From positions 1 to 56,346 of the forward strand of contig CAZSSA010000003.1 in NCBI GenBank assembly GCA_964609375.1: a stretch of 56,346 bases of DNA. Direction: 5' to 3'. Below, in pieces: positions 1-9,138 of the stretch. The stretch comes from CAZDUS01 sp964609375. GTDB taxonomy: Bacteria; Verrucomicrobiota; Kiritimatiellia; CAIKKV01; CAITUY01. The position numbers were made by a program, and so were the translations under genes. Under the pieces are notes generated by a model. It searched no databases. It was given only the letters and a program-made list of their open reading frames with translations, and was not told where the DNA came from. Within the stretch, counting starts at the first letter, position 1. The number at the start of each line of letters is the position of its first letter.

Positions 1-14
1 CACTCGCGTTCCAT
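1..14 (-). CDS. possible 5' end of a further minus-strand gene
   Basis: An ATG at 12-14 on the minus strand is preceded, about ten bases upstream, by the purine-rich stretch GGGAGGCGG, a reasonable ribosome binding site. Only four codons (M-E-R-E) are visible before the window edge, so nothing can be said of the product. It would lie about 95 bp downstream of the EboB-like hydrolase gene and in the same direction. This may also be chance. Confidence 0.25.
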
Positions 15-109
15 AACCGTTTCCGCCTCCCTGTCCCTTTGGGCCACCTGGATGGAAGATTGCCTGATGCAAAATCCGGAGATAAGAACGAGCCACAATT
101 GGAGTGCCG

Positions 110-946
110 CTACCGTTGGAATGCTTTTGGGTCTAGCGGTTGGATGGTGAGGTTGGGTTTCCAGTTCGGGGAGTTTCCATAGAATGCCATGGCATTGCCG
201 TACACCAATCGCTGGATGTGATTTTCGGCCACGCCATCGGCTTGGAGGCGCTGTACCACTTTTACCAGACTGAGCGGATCGGAAACACCCCAGTCGGCGG
301 AACCATTGACGATCATCCGGTCACTGCCGTATTGGCGGATGATTCCTGAGACACGCTCCGGGGAAAGTTTGGAGATGGGATAGACGGTCATTCCCGAGTA
401 ACAGCCGGAGTCGCGGGAGAGGGCAATGGTTTCCTCGGTATTGTGGTCGATGATGATCAGGTCGGGGTCCATGGCTACGTCGCGCAGGATGTCGATGGTT
501 CGATGCGTGCCACGGAGTTTGTCGACATGGGGGAGGTGAATGATGACGGGCATGTGGCGGGCCTTGGCAATGCGGAGTTGGGCGATGAAGGCCATTTCCT
601 CGTTTGGCGTGATGTTGTTGAAACCGATTTCTCCGAGGGCGACGCAGCGCGGATGATCGAGGTAAGCAGGGAGACCGGCGATGACTTCGCTGGCGAGGCC
701 GGGATCCTCGGTTTCCTTTGGATTCAGGGAGACGGCGGCGAAGTGGTCGATGCCGAAGCGGCAGGCGCGGATGGTCTCGAATTCGAGGATGAGGTTGAAG
801 TAGTCGAAGAAAGTGCCGGCATAGCGGCGGTTGGAGCCCATCCAAAAGGAAGGCTCTACGCAGGCCCGGATGCCCGCGTTGTACATGGCCTGGTAATCAT
901 CCGTGGTGCGGGAATACATGTGGATATGTGGCTCGATGATCAGCAT
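110..946 (-). CDS. TatD-family metal-dependent hydrolase, EboB-like
   Basis: This 278-residue protein looks like a TIM-barrel metal hydrolase of the TatD/COG1099 type. The N-terminal EPHIHM gives the HxH metal ligands. GEIGFN near residue 105, HLPH near 137, DHN near 166 and SADWG near 217 are spaced as in that fold. The segment HMYSRTTDDYQAM and the overall pattern match what I recall of EboB, one of the conserved ebo-cluster proteins linked to transport or maturation of cyanobacterial and algal metabolites such as scytonemin; the chemistry is unknown. The start is supported by AAGGAG about 7 bases upstream. It sits 15 bp behind the C25 peptidase gene and may be co-transcribed. Other ebo genes (eboA upstream, the eboC prenyltransferase) are not visible. 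Family confidence is high; the Ebo assignment is moderate. Confidence 0.8.
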   Translation of the reverse strand: MLIIEPHIHMYSRTTDDYQAMYNAGIRACVEPSFWMGSNRRYAGTFFDYFNLILEFETIRACRFGIDHFAAVSLNPKETEDPGLASEVIAGLPAYLDHPRCVALGEIGFNNITPNEEMAFIAQLRIAKARHMPVIIHLPHVDKLRGTHRTIDILRDVAMDPDLIIIDHNTEETIALSRDSGCYSGMTVYPISKLSPERVSGIIRQYGSDRMIVNGSADWGVSDPLSLVKVVQRLQADGVAENHIQRLVYGNAMAFYGNSPNWKPNLTIQPLDPKAFQR

Positions 947-961
947 GGAGGGCTCCTTGGT

Positions 962-3900
962 TTAGTTTGAAATGGTGATTCGGTAAAAGGTTGGCACGGC
1001 GGGGAAGGGGGCGATGACCGTTGTTGCGTTGGTTGGGGGAGTGCGGGTTGGAATGTTGGTGATGGAGAGCCAGTTGGTGGTCATGAGATTGGTGGAGGCC
1101 CAGATGATATAGGGGGGCGGCGGATGGATAGGGCCATTGGCGCTCTGCCATTGGAGGTAGGGTTGGCCATTGGTCCAGGTGAGGCTGGTCAGTCGCAAGG
1201 CGGAGGCGTCATTGGTGGGATCGGTTCCGGCGATGTATTCGGCCCAGGCATTCATACCGTCCTTGTCTTCGTCGGCGGTGTCCTCGGTGTCGAAAGAGGA
1301 ATTGGTCAGGTTGTGGCTGACCAACCACCAGAGGGGGGTTCCCTGGGTGGTGAGGTCGGGATTGAAGAGGGCGAGGACGGAACGGGGTTGCGTCATAGCG
1401 AGGGAGATGGACGATAAATTGGTTTCTGCGGGGGTGACATTGCCATGCCAGCCATCGAAGTGGTGCCATGAGGCTGGGGTGGCCCCGAGGGTGACGTTGG
1501 TGGTGGAGGGGATCCAGCCGGTGGTACCTGAGACGGTGCCGCTACCGGAGGTGGTGATGGTGAGAAGGTAATTGGTTTTCCACAGCCAGCAGAGGGTGGT
1601 GTTGGTGGTGACGAGGAGGGTGGTGTTGGTGGCGGTGCCGTTGGTGGCGCTACCGGTGCCGGTCCAGCCGGAGCAGACATATTGGGTGGTGCCTGAGGTA
1701 AAGGGCGAGTTGGCGATGGAGCAGGGCAGATTGGTCTCCATGTCGAGATCCATGACGTTGGTCGAGGGGGAAGGGGTGCCGTAGGGGGAGGTGACGGAGA
1801 AGGTCAGGCGGTCGCGGATGGTGAGGCTCAGGTTGAAATTGGTGGTTTCATGGGGGGAGGCCGAGTCGGTGATGCGGCAGGGGATGATGAAGGTTCCGGT
1901 TTGGGAGGGACGGCCGGTGACGGTGCCGGTGGGGGTGCAGACGAGGCCCGCGGGGGTGTTGGGGGTGAAGCTCTCGGAGACATTGGCGGGAATGGCATTG
2001 GTGCCATTACGGGATGAGAGATAGTAGTCGGAGCCGTTACCGGCGGAGATGCCGATGGTGGGGGTGATGGAGGAGAGTGAGGGTGANNNNNNNNNNNNNN
2101 NNNNNNNNNNNNNNNNNNNNNNNNNNNNNNNNNNNNNNNNNNNNNNNNNNNNNNNNNNNNNNNNNNNNNNNNNNNNNNNNNNNNNNCCATTCCCATGAGA
2201 CCTGCGGAAGTCCGCCCCTTGATGAGAGTGTGGCTTGGTAAGGGCGATTGGAGACGGCAACAGGCATGGTGGTGTTGAGAGGGGGGCGAAGGTGTTCGAT
2301 GACCGGCAGTTGATATAGCCGGGAGGTGGAACTCAAGGAGGCATCGGTAAGTTGAATGCTAAATGTATAGGTGCCGGTGGAGGACGAGGTGCCGCTGATC
2401 AAGCCACTGTTGGTGTTCAGGTTAAATCCAGGCGGGAGGACGCCGGAAGCAATTGACCATTTAAATGGGGCCTGGGCAGCGTCGGCGCAGAACTGAAGCG
2501 AGTATGGCTTGTTGGTGTAGGCGGTTGGTGCTGTCCAAGGGGTGAAACCGAAGGGGCGTGGGAGGATCAGGAGGGTTGGGTCACCCATCAGATTATACAT
2601 TTCGAAATAGAGTTGGGTTGTTGAAATACTGCCATAGTGTTGCCTGAACAGTTCTTTGGACGTAATGATTGATGTTCCTGTCGATGGTTTTGATTGTCCG
2701 AAAATGGCGTCAAATAGTTTCTTCTCAAGGATATCATCCTGATCCCAGGAACTGTTGACACTCGATGCGAGTACGGCCGATGCACCTTTGTCGGCGGCCC
2801 GTAGCCATGTTTCGGCGAAGCATTCGGGTTGGCTGAATTTTCCAGTCAGGCAGGCGAAACTGGCGATCAACGGATAGCGACCTGCATTTGTGAGGCTATT
2901 CACCTCGGCTTGTCCGAAATTAACAGGGGAAGAGTCGTTTTCGTAATACCAGCCATCATCATAGCCGTGACCGGAGTAGACGCCGACGATCCGCCCGGCG
3001 TTGAAGGCGGCGCTAAATTGGGCTTTATTTGCAGAGTAGGAATACCGATAGAGTTTGTCGCTGATGTATCCCAGGGGTGCTAGATGATTAGCGATGACGG
3101 TATTATGGGTGTCTTCCGGGACGGCATAATAGGTGGCGTCATATCCGGCGATAAAGGCGGCTTGTTTGTTCCAGGCGGCGGGGGCGTTGGTCTCAGTGGC
3201 GATTGACTTTTTGATGATGTCGCCGAGTTGGGTGGTATTGATGGCGCTGAAGCGCCCGACGGGAAATTCCGGGATCCAGTCGGTGGAGTTATCCATGCAG
3301 GTATAATACAGATCTGTGTCCGGGTTGTCGGTTTGAGTTCCTGTGAAGCAGGGGATTTGTCCTGTATCGCCGACCAGCAAGAGGGCGGTGGGGCGTGTAT
3401 TGACGTTCCAGTAGCGGTTGGTGATGAAGGATCGGATTTTGGTTGTGGTGGAGCCAGTTGCATTGGTTGAAAAGACGTCCACTGTCCATCCCATGTTTTG
3501 CTTATGGGTAACAAAAGGGGCCAAGGTATTGGTGAAGTTGCCGGGGGAAATGATCAGCAGGCGGCCGGGTTGGCTATCGGAGGCGGTGATGGTGTCGCCA
3601 TTGAGGGTGAGGGATTGGAGGGTGGTGACTTCCGAGGGGAGGAGGGGGGAGGGGGAGGAGGTGCTTTTGGGGCCGGCAAAGGTGATGGCGACCTCGATTT
3701 GCGAATAGAGGCGTGTTTCGCCTTTGGCCGGGTTGTAGGCGACGGGGGAGACCTCGATCATGACGAGGCGGCGTCCGGAGAGGGTGCCTGCTTCCTGGAG
3801 GGTGACGGGTTCGGCGGGGAGCCAGGCGTCGGTGGCGTAGATGGCGGCGTCTTTTTCGAAGATGGCTTTTTCGCGGGCGCCTGGAATTTTAGGGATGGGG

Positions 3901-4358
3901 CGTTGGACGGGACGGAGGGGGCCCCGGAAGCCGAGTGCGGACAGGGAGCGGTTGAGGGGGGTGGCTTTCCAACTGAGGTTGAGGGTGACACCATCGGGGA
4001 CGACGATCAGGCGACGGATGACGGGTAGTTCCGGCTTGCCGATCTCCGATGTGGTGCCGGAGTCGGGGACGGTCAGGCGGCCATGGATGCCGTTGGAACT
4101 GGAGACCTCGCTGGCTTCAAGGCCGGGGATGGAAAAGATGACGTTCAGGGAGGTGTCGGTGACGGTTTTGCGAGCAATGGAGGCGGGGGCTGGTTTATCT
4201 TTGGTCAGCGGCACCCAGAGGGGTAGGGGTGGTTGCGCGGCATGGATTGAGCAGGTGATAAAAATGGCAATAAGGGCCAACCCGGCTTTTGCGTTCGTGA
4301 AGCGAATGGCAAGGTTGAGTATCCCTCGATCTAAGAACCAGACCCGCAATGATGTCAT
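962..4358 (-). CDS. secreted C25 (gingipain-like) cysteine peptidase with modular tail, interrupted by a gap
   Basis: Residues 1-41 form a signal peptide (hydrophobic stretch ending SIHA-A). A gingipain-type propeptide-like region follows, then a caspase-like C25 catalytic domain at about 265-600. His464 lies in VYSGHGYDDGW and Cys503 in SFACLTG, the expected catalytic dyad, and NLMGDPT follows as in the family. From about 605 there are putative-Ig modules ('LPPGFNLNTNSGLISG'). After the gap at 2087-2186 come more Ig-like sequence, a divergent InlB B-repeat (TITTSGSGTVSG...HHFDGW), a TSP3/EF-hand-like acidic element (DTADEDKDGMNAWAEY) and a C-terminal domain ending at 962. The frames on either side of the 100-N gap differ, as expected for a gap of arbitrary length; I treat both halves as one gene. 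No recognisable PEP-CTERM or lipobox sorting signal is visible. Likely an outer-membrane-associated or secreted protease. Confidence 0.8.
2087..2186. other. 100-N scaffold gap inside the C25 peptidase gene
   Basis: Exactly 100 N. The true length is unknown. Coding sequence is open on both sides but in different frames, so missing bases rather than a real frameshift are the simplest explanation. Confidence 0.98.
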
Positions 4359-4511
4359 TTGGCTTTGATTGTATCATAAGCGAGGCATGGATTCCAAGAG
4401 TGTGTTGGGTGTCGTGCAGGGGAGCAGCAGGGTCATTAGTGATATCCACCAACTGGCACCGGAATTATGTCGAAACCTGAATGGTATTTATTTCCGGATT
4501 CCGGGGGGAGG

Positions 4512-5705
4512 TTAGTCCGACTGGCTCAAGCGCTTGACGGGCTTTTCGTACAAGGCGGCATGGGCGGCCACGAGGAGTTGGGGGATTTGTGCCGCGAACG
4601 GGCTGGCCTTGAGGGCTCCGGTGAAATCCAGTTTTCCGGTGTCGGCGGCATTCTGGCCTGGGAACCAATGATCGCCCTGTCCCAGCAGGTTGTACCGCAT
4701 CTTGGCGAAGGCAACCATGTCGAGGCCGCGGGCAAAATTCCAGAGCCGCAGGATCTCGTGCAGGTTGACATGTCCCGGGGTGGTTTCCCATTCAGGCAGG
4801 CCCTCGTGCCAGCGGGCCATCCAGTCCGCGCCGCACACCCGGGCCAGCTCGGCATTCAGGCGGGCGGCGATGGTGGCCGGAAGGGCCGGATCGGACAGTC
4901 CGGCGACGGCGCGGCAATGCTCGTCATAATCGGAGGGCTTGGCGGCGCCGATGCTCAGGGTGTGGACCGCGGGGTGGCCGAGGCAGTACTGCACATTAAA
5001 GGCCATCGGGGTCAGCGGCTTGCACAGGTCCACCAGCTTTGGCGGCGGGGAATAGAGCTTGCCGCCCTTGTCGTTGGGGCTGATGATCAGGACGCCCATG
5101 TCCTGGTCCGCGGCGGCCTGCACGGCGGGCCAGTTGAAGGGATTGACGTAGTACCAGTGGAGATTCACATAGTCGAATTCCCCGGTGCGGATCGCGCGTT
5201 CCATCACCTTGAGCGGGCCATGCGTGGCGAAGCCGATGAAGCGGCAGCGCCCTTCGCGCTGGAGCCGCCTTGCCACCTCGAGACAGCCGCCCCGGCGCAA
5301 CACCTGCTCCAGGATGGCTTGGTTGTTCACTCCGTGGAAGGCCAGCAAGTCGACCCGTTCCTGATCGAGGCGCTTAAGGGACCACTCGACGGTTGCCGCA
5401 AAGGCAGCGGGGTCTTCATTGGGGGCCACCTTGGTCTGCAGGATGATCTGGTCGCGAGGAATGTTCTTGAGTGCGCGGCCCAGTTGGACCTCGGAGGATC
5501 CGTAGCCGCGGGCGGTCTCAATGTGGCGGAGGCCGAGTTCGAAAGCCCGCTGCACCGTGGCTTCGACATTCCGCTGGCTTTCGGGGGTAATGGCATCGGT
5601 ATCTTCCCAGGCCTGCTGGAACCGCATGCCTCCGCATGTCAGGACAGGCATGGCCAGGCCGGTACGACCGAAGCGCCGCACAGGGACAAGAGGGTTTGTT
5701 TGCAT
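4512..5705 (-). CDS. aldo/keto reductase family oxidoreductase
   Basis: About 397 residues from the chosen start MQTNPLVPVRRFGRTGL; the reading frame is open for 64 more codons upstream, but that extension has no resemblance to the family, whose members begin near RRFGRTG. The (beta/alpha)8 barrel is recognisable from the catalytic region HIETARGYGSSE (normally D-x-A-x-x-Y, with Glu here in place of Asp; the Tyr is kept), LQTKVAP (Lys), DLLAFHGVNN (His) and CRFIGFATHG. The C-terminal third (about 280-397) is longer than in simple AKRs and lacks the four cysteines of the ferredoxin-like tail found in some relatives. It should be an NADPH-dependent cytosolic oxidoreductase with unknown substrate. 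It stands alone between the peptidase gene and the divergent GT-C/TPR gene. Confidence 0.82.
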   Translation of the reverse strand: MQTNPLVPVRRFGRTGLAMPVLTCGGMRFQQAWEDTDAITPESQRNVEATVQRAFELGLRHIETARGYGSSEVQLGRALKNIPRDQIILQTKVAPNEDPAAFAATVEWSLKRLDQERVDLLAFHGVNNQAILEQVLRRGGCLEVARRLQREGRCRFIGFATHGPLKVMERAIRTGEFDYVNLHWYYVNPFNWPAVQAAADQDMGVLIISPNDKGGKLYSPPPKLVDLCKPLTPMAFNVQYCLGHPAVHTLSIGAAKPSDYDEHCRAVAGLSDPALPATIAARLNAELARVCGADWMARWHEGLPEWETTPGHVNLHEILRLWNFARGLDMVAFAKMRYNLLGQGDHWFPGQNAADTGKLDFTGALKASPFAAQIPQLLVAAHAALYEKPVKRLSQSD

Positions 5706-5808
5706 GAGGGGAAAGTAGTCGAGCGCCGGATTCAAATCAAGCAGTGAACAAGGAGCCGGTGGGGTCACGTCGACATTAGACATGACGAATGACGTTGTGA
5801 CATTGCCG

Positions 5809-5832
5809 TTGCCTCGCGACAGAGTGAGGCAA
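5809..5832. repeat. inverted repeat in the divergent spacer
   Basis: TTGCCTC (5809-5815) and GAGGCAA (5826-5832) form a perfect 7-bp stem with a 10-base loop. The element lies between the divergent aldo/keto reductase and GT-C/TPR genes, 75 bp before the latter. It could be an operator for either gene or chance. Confidence 0.35.
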
Positions 5833-5906
5833 GAGAGCGAAAAACCGGGGAATGTCCTCTTTGGCGGAAACTTGACCACGGGGCTGAATTCCGACAATCT
5901 ATACGC

Positions 5907-8900
5907 ATGAGTACTGCACGTAACCGTATGTATCTTTTGCTGGGGCCGTTGCTGGGGATGGCGGCCCTGATCGTTTATTCGATCACCTTAAGCCGGGGGC
6001 CCTTTCCCGGCGAATCAGCTGACCTGATGGTCAGGGAGCTTGGTCTGGCTCCCTTAATATTGAGTCAACGTCCGCTCTGGAGCGGGATTGTAGGCTTGGT
6101 GGAATTATTGCCGCTGGGCGAGGTGTCGTTTCGGCTCAACTTCCTGAGTGCTCTTTTCGGGGCCGGCTGTGTATGGATGTTGTTCCGGATTACGGCGGAT
6201 GCGCTCTGGGCGGCGATTCCGGTAACGGATTTGAATCTTCGTGCGGCGAATCGAGCCTCTCTGTTGGGCGGGGTGGTGGCGGCCCTGGCGTTGATGGGGG
6301 CCATGCCGTTCTGGTATGCGGCCACGCGATTCCATATGGCGGCTTTCGATCTTCTGTTGCTGTTTATACTGGTGCGTCTGTTTTTGCGGTTTATCCATGA
6401 CTCGACGGTATGGGTCGGGTTGTTGCTTGCGTTTCTTTACGGGTTGTTTGCGGTTGAGTTTGCCACTTTAATTATCTTCGGTCCGCCAGTGCTGATGGGA
6501 TTGCTTTACGGGTTGTGGATCAACGGGGATTTGAGGTTGAAGCGGGTGCTGGCCCTGGCGGGTTGTCTTGCGGCGGGATTGCTTTTTTACGGGGTCGCCG
6601 CATGGAAGTTGATGCATAGCGAAGCACTCAGGTTAACGGGGGAATCGGGATTCTGGCTTGCGTTGTTTTATGTGTTCAAGGGGCAATACCAACTGATTGC
6701 GAAGGGGTTGCCACAGGTGGGTTGGCTTCTGGTGATTGTGACGGGGATTGTCCCCTGGCTGGCGGTGTTGGCCGTTGGGCGTCGCGGGTTGAACGAGGAA
6801 AGGGACTGGGGGCTTTATATCCTGCACTTCATCCTTACGGGAGTTGTGCTCGCGGTGCTATTTAATGTTCCCTTTGCCCCCTGGCGGGTGATGGGTGTCG
6901 CGAGGCTGCTGGTGACGCCTTATGTTCTGCTGGCGTTTACGTTGGGGTATCTGGTGGCCTATTGGTCGTTCATTTCGCGCATGATCATTTGGGAGGCCGA
7001 AGAGGGCGAGACGCGCAGGCTCTGGTGGCGGGAATACGGCGGGTTGATCCCTGTCGGATTGATAGTGGTGGCGACGACAACGGCGGGGGTGTTGAATTTC
7101 AGGATTGCCGATGCGCGGTCTGCCGGAGCCGTGAATGCGTATGCACGATCGGTGGTTCAGGCGGCGGGTGACCGGACGTGGTTGGTGACCGATGGACTAC
7201 TGGACAGCAACTTGCAGCTGGCCGCCTACGAGTTAAAGAGTCCTGTCCGGCTGTTGAACCTCAGAATGGGTGGCAATGCGTTGTATATGAAGTATATGGC
7301 GCGATCGTTTGATGATCCCCGGCTGAAGGGGTTGGCGGAAGTGGATGGGATGGCGTTTCTTCAGGAGTGGATAAAGACTGATCCGCAATTTGCGCGGAAG
7401 GTGGCTTTCCTGAGTCAACCGGACTTCTGGTTGTCGGCGAATCTCCAGCCGGTGGCGGATTGTGTGTTGTTTGAGGGGGTGCCGACCCGGGAGGATGTGA
7501 ATGCCGAACAACTCTGGGCGGCGCACCAGGAGTTCTGGAAGAAGCCGTTCATTCCGCAGCTTGCCCGCCTACGCAGGACGGATCCCCTGTTGTCAGGGGC
7601 GGCCGACGCTGTCTTGCGACGGCTTAGCATGGTGGCGAATAATCTTGGTGTGTTGATGGAGGATGTGGGGTGGAACAAGCAGGCCTATGAGGCGTATGCG
7701 AAAGCGCGGGAACTGTACGGGGACAACATTAGTGCGTTGCTGAATCAGGCGACGATGATACGTCGCGGGTTTGCAACACCGGAGGCCTCCACGGTCAACG
7801 AGGCGGTGAAGGATCTGATGAAAAACCTGCGGCAGAAGTACCAGATCTGGTCCCTGTCGCGGGTGTATGGCTATGTGCGGATGCCCGAAGCGTATGCGGA
7901 CCTCGGGTTCTCGTGGGCGTATTCGGGGCAGCCGGGGTTGGCGGTGGCGGGGTACAGGCGTGCGATTGAGCTGGCACCGGAACGGAAGGAACGGTTGAGC
8001 CAGGGGTTGGCGATGGCGTATATAGCGCAGGATCAGCAGGAGGAAGGGGAAGCGGTTCTGAAGGAAATGGTGGCGGCGAATCCGACGAATGTGGCGGCGC
8101 TGTTGTCCTTGTCGCGACTGGCAACGAGACAGGGCGAGTTTGTTGAGGCGTCGAAAATACTGGATCGCATTCAGGCGATGGGGATTCCCAAGACAAGGCT
8201 GGCGATGGAGTATGCGGTGTTGCACCTGGCGGCTGGGGATCCGGGCAAGGCTAGAATTGTGTTGCAGGAATTGGTCGATTTGAAGCCTGATTTGGCGGTG
8301 GCGTGGGCCATGCTGGGTGGGGTGGTGATCGAGCAGAATGATGCGGCGGCGGTGAACGAGTGTGAGCGGAGGCTGCAACGGGTGAAGGGGCGGGATTTTC
8401 TGGCGACGGCCGTGCTCGGTCAAATTGCCCTGTATAAGCATGATTATTCGGCAGCGCGGGTTTATCTGGACCAGGCGCTGGAGATGAGGCCGACTGTGGT
8501 GGCGTTGCTGGAACTTTTGTTGCGGCTGGATGTGCGGGACGGGCGGCGCGATTTGGCGGCGGGTCATGTGCGGCGCCTGTTGTTGCTGGATTCCGGGCAT
8601 CCGTATGCGAACCAGGTGCTGGCCGCCATGCAGTTGGAGAGCAAGGAATACGCGCAGGCGGAGAGCTCGTTGCGGAAAAGTCTGGCGCGGGGCCGGAGTG
8701 CAGATGCGCTGAACGATCTGGCATGGGTATTACAGGCGCGTGGGAGTCTGGATGAAGCAGAGGCTTTGGCGCGGGAAGTGGTGGGGATGGCCGGCAAGAA
8801 TGCGAATTTCCAGGATACGCTGGGGGTTATTTTGATGGCTAAAGGTGACCTCAAGGGAGCGGACGATGCCTTCCGGAAGGCGCTGGAACTGGCTCCGGAT

Positions 8901-9050
8901 GCGGCGGTTGTGCAATTGCATCTTGTTGAGCTTTATGTGAAAAAGGGGGATTCGAAGAAGGCGGCGGACCTGGCGGAACAGTTGATGGGACGGATGTCCA
9001 GCCTGTCGCCTGAAGATCAGGAGCGGTTGCGGAAATTGGCGAGGAAGTAG
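5907..9050 (+). CDS. polytopic GT-C-type (DUF2723-like) protein with C-terminal TPR domain
   Basis: This 1047-residue protein has two halves. Residues 1 to about 400 contain roughly ten hydrophobic helices; the first loop reads SRGPFPGESADLM, with acidic residues where GT-C glycosyltransferases and DUF2723 proteins place the catalytic Asp/Glu, followed by ELLPLGEVSFRLNFLSALFG, a stretch typical of DUF2723. A soluble extracytoplasmic region follows to about 570. From about 575 to 1040 there are tandem TPR-like repeats (for example LNDLAWVLQARGSLDEAEALA and FQDTLGVILMAKGDLKGADDAF). The likely role is transfer of a lipid-linked sugar to protein or glycan, with the TPR array as a partner-binding platform. 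Acceptor and donor cannot be read from sequence. It begins a run of plus-strand genes. Confidence 0.75.
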   Translation: MSTARNRMYLLLGPLLGMAALIVYSITLSRGPFPGESADLMVRELGLAPLILSQRPLWSGIVGLVELLPLGEVSFRLNFLSALFGAGCVWMLFRITADALWAAIPVTDLNLRAANRASLLGGVVAALALMGAMPFWYAATRFHMAAFDLLLLFILVRLFLRFIHDSTVWVGLLLAFLYGLFAVEFATLIIFGPPVLMGLLYGLWINGDLRLKRVLALAGCLAAGLLFYGVAAWKLMHSEALRLTGESGFWLALFYVFKGQYQLIAKGLPQVGWLLVIVTGIVPWLAVLAVGRRGLNEERDWGLYILHFILTGVVLAVLFNVPFAPWRVMGVARLLVTPYVLLAFTLGYLVAYWSFISRMIIWEAEEGETRRLWWREYGGLIPVGLIVVATTTAGVLNFRIADARSAGAVNAYARSVVQAAGDRTWLVTDGLLDSNLQLAAYELKSPVRLLNLRMGGNALYMKYMARSFDDPRLKGLAEVDGMAFLQEWIKTDPQFARKVAFLSQPDFWLSANLQPVADCVLFEGVPTREDVNAEQLWAAHQEFWKKPFIPQLARLRRTDPLLSGAADAVLRRLSMVANNLGVLMEDVGWNKQAYEAYAKARELYGDNISALLNQATMIRRGFATPEASTVNEAVKDLMKNLRQKYQIWSLSRVYGYVRMPEAYADLGFSWAYSGQPGLAVAGYRRAIELAPERKERLSQGLAMAYIAQDQQEEGEAVLKEMVAANPTNVAALLSLSRLATRQGEFVEASKILDRIQAMGIPKTRLAMEYAVLHLAAGDPGKARIVLQELVDLKPDLAVAWAMLGGVVIEQNDAAAVNECERRLQRVKGRDFLATAVLGQIALYKHDYSAARVYLDQALEMRPTVVALLELLLRLDVRDGRRDLAAGHVRRLLLLDSGHPYANQVLAAMQLESKEYAQAESSLRKSLARGRSADALNDLAWVLQARGSLDEAEALAREVVGMAGKNANFQDTLGVILMAKGDLKGADDAFRKALELAPDAAVVQLHLVELYVKKGDSKKAADLAEQLMGRMSSLSPEDQERLRKLARK

Positions 9051-9138
9051 GGAATGGTTTTGTTTTTCCGGTCGCGGGCGGCGGCAAACGACCCCCTGCA
9101 GCGAATGGTGACGGCGAACATAAGGTGAGGATCAGGTT

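Noticed and set aside
443..970. Long open frame on the plus strand opposite the EboB-like gene
   Set aside because: It is a GC-bias shadow of the well-matched minus-strand hydrolase: acidic low-complexity translation with no family resemblance.
2037..2260. Apparent frameshift in the C25 gene
   Set aside because: The frame change coincides exactly with the 100-N gap of arbitrary length, so it gives no evidence for a real frameshift or for two genes.
3498..4028. Plus-strand open frame opposite the C25 peptidase gene
   Set aside because: Gly/Glu/Asp-rich antisense translation typical of high-GC shadows; the minus strand has the intact peptidase.
4467..5747. 426-codon open frame on the plus strand opposite the aldo/keto reductase
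   Set aside because: Although long, its translation has no recognisable domain, while the minus strand has a clear family match over its full length.
7593..8600. 335-codon minus-strand open frame inside the GT-C/TPR gene
   Set aside because: The translation is extremely rich in Arg, His, Pro and Gln, a known artefact of antisense reading through TPR repeats.
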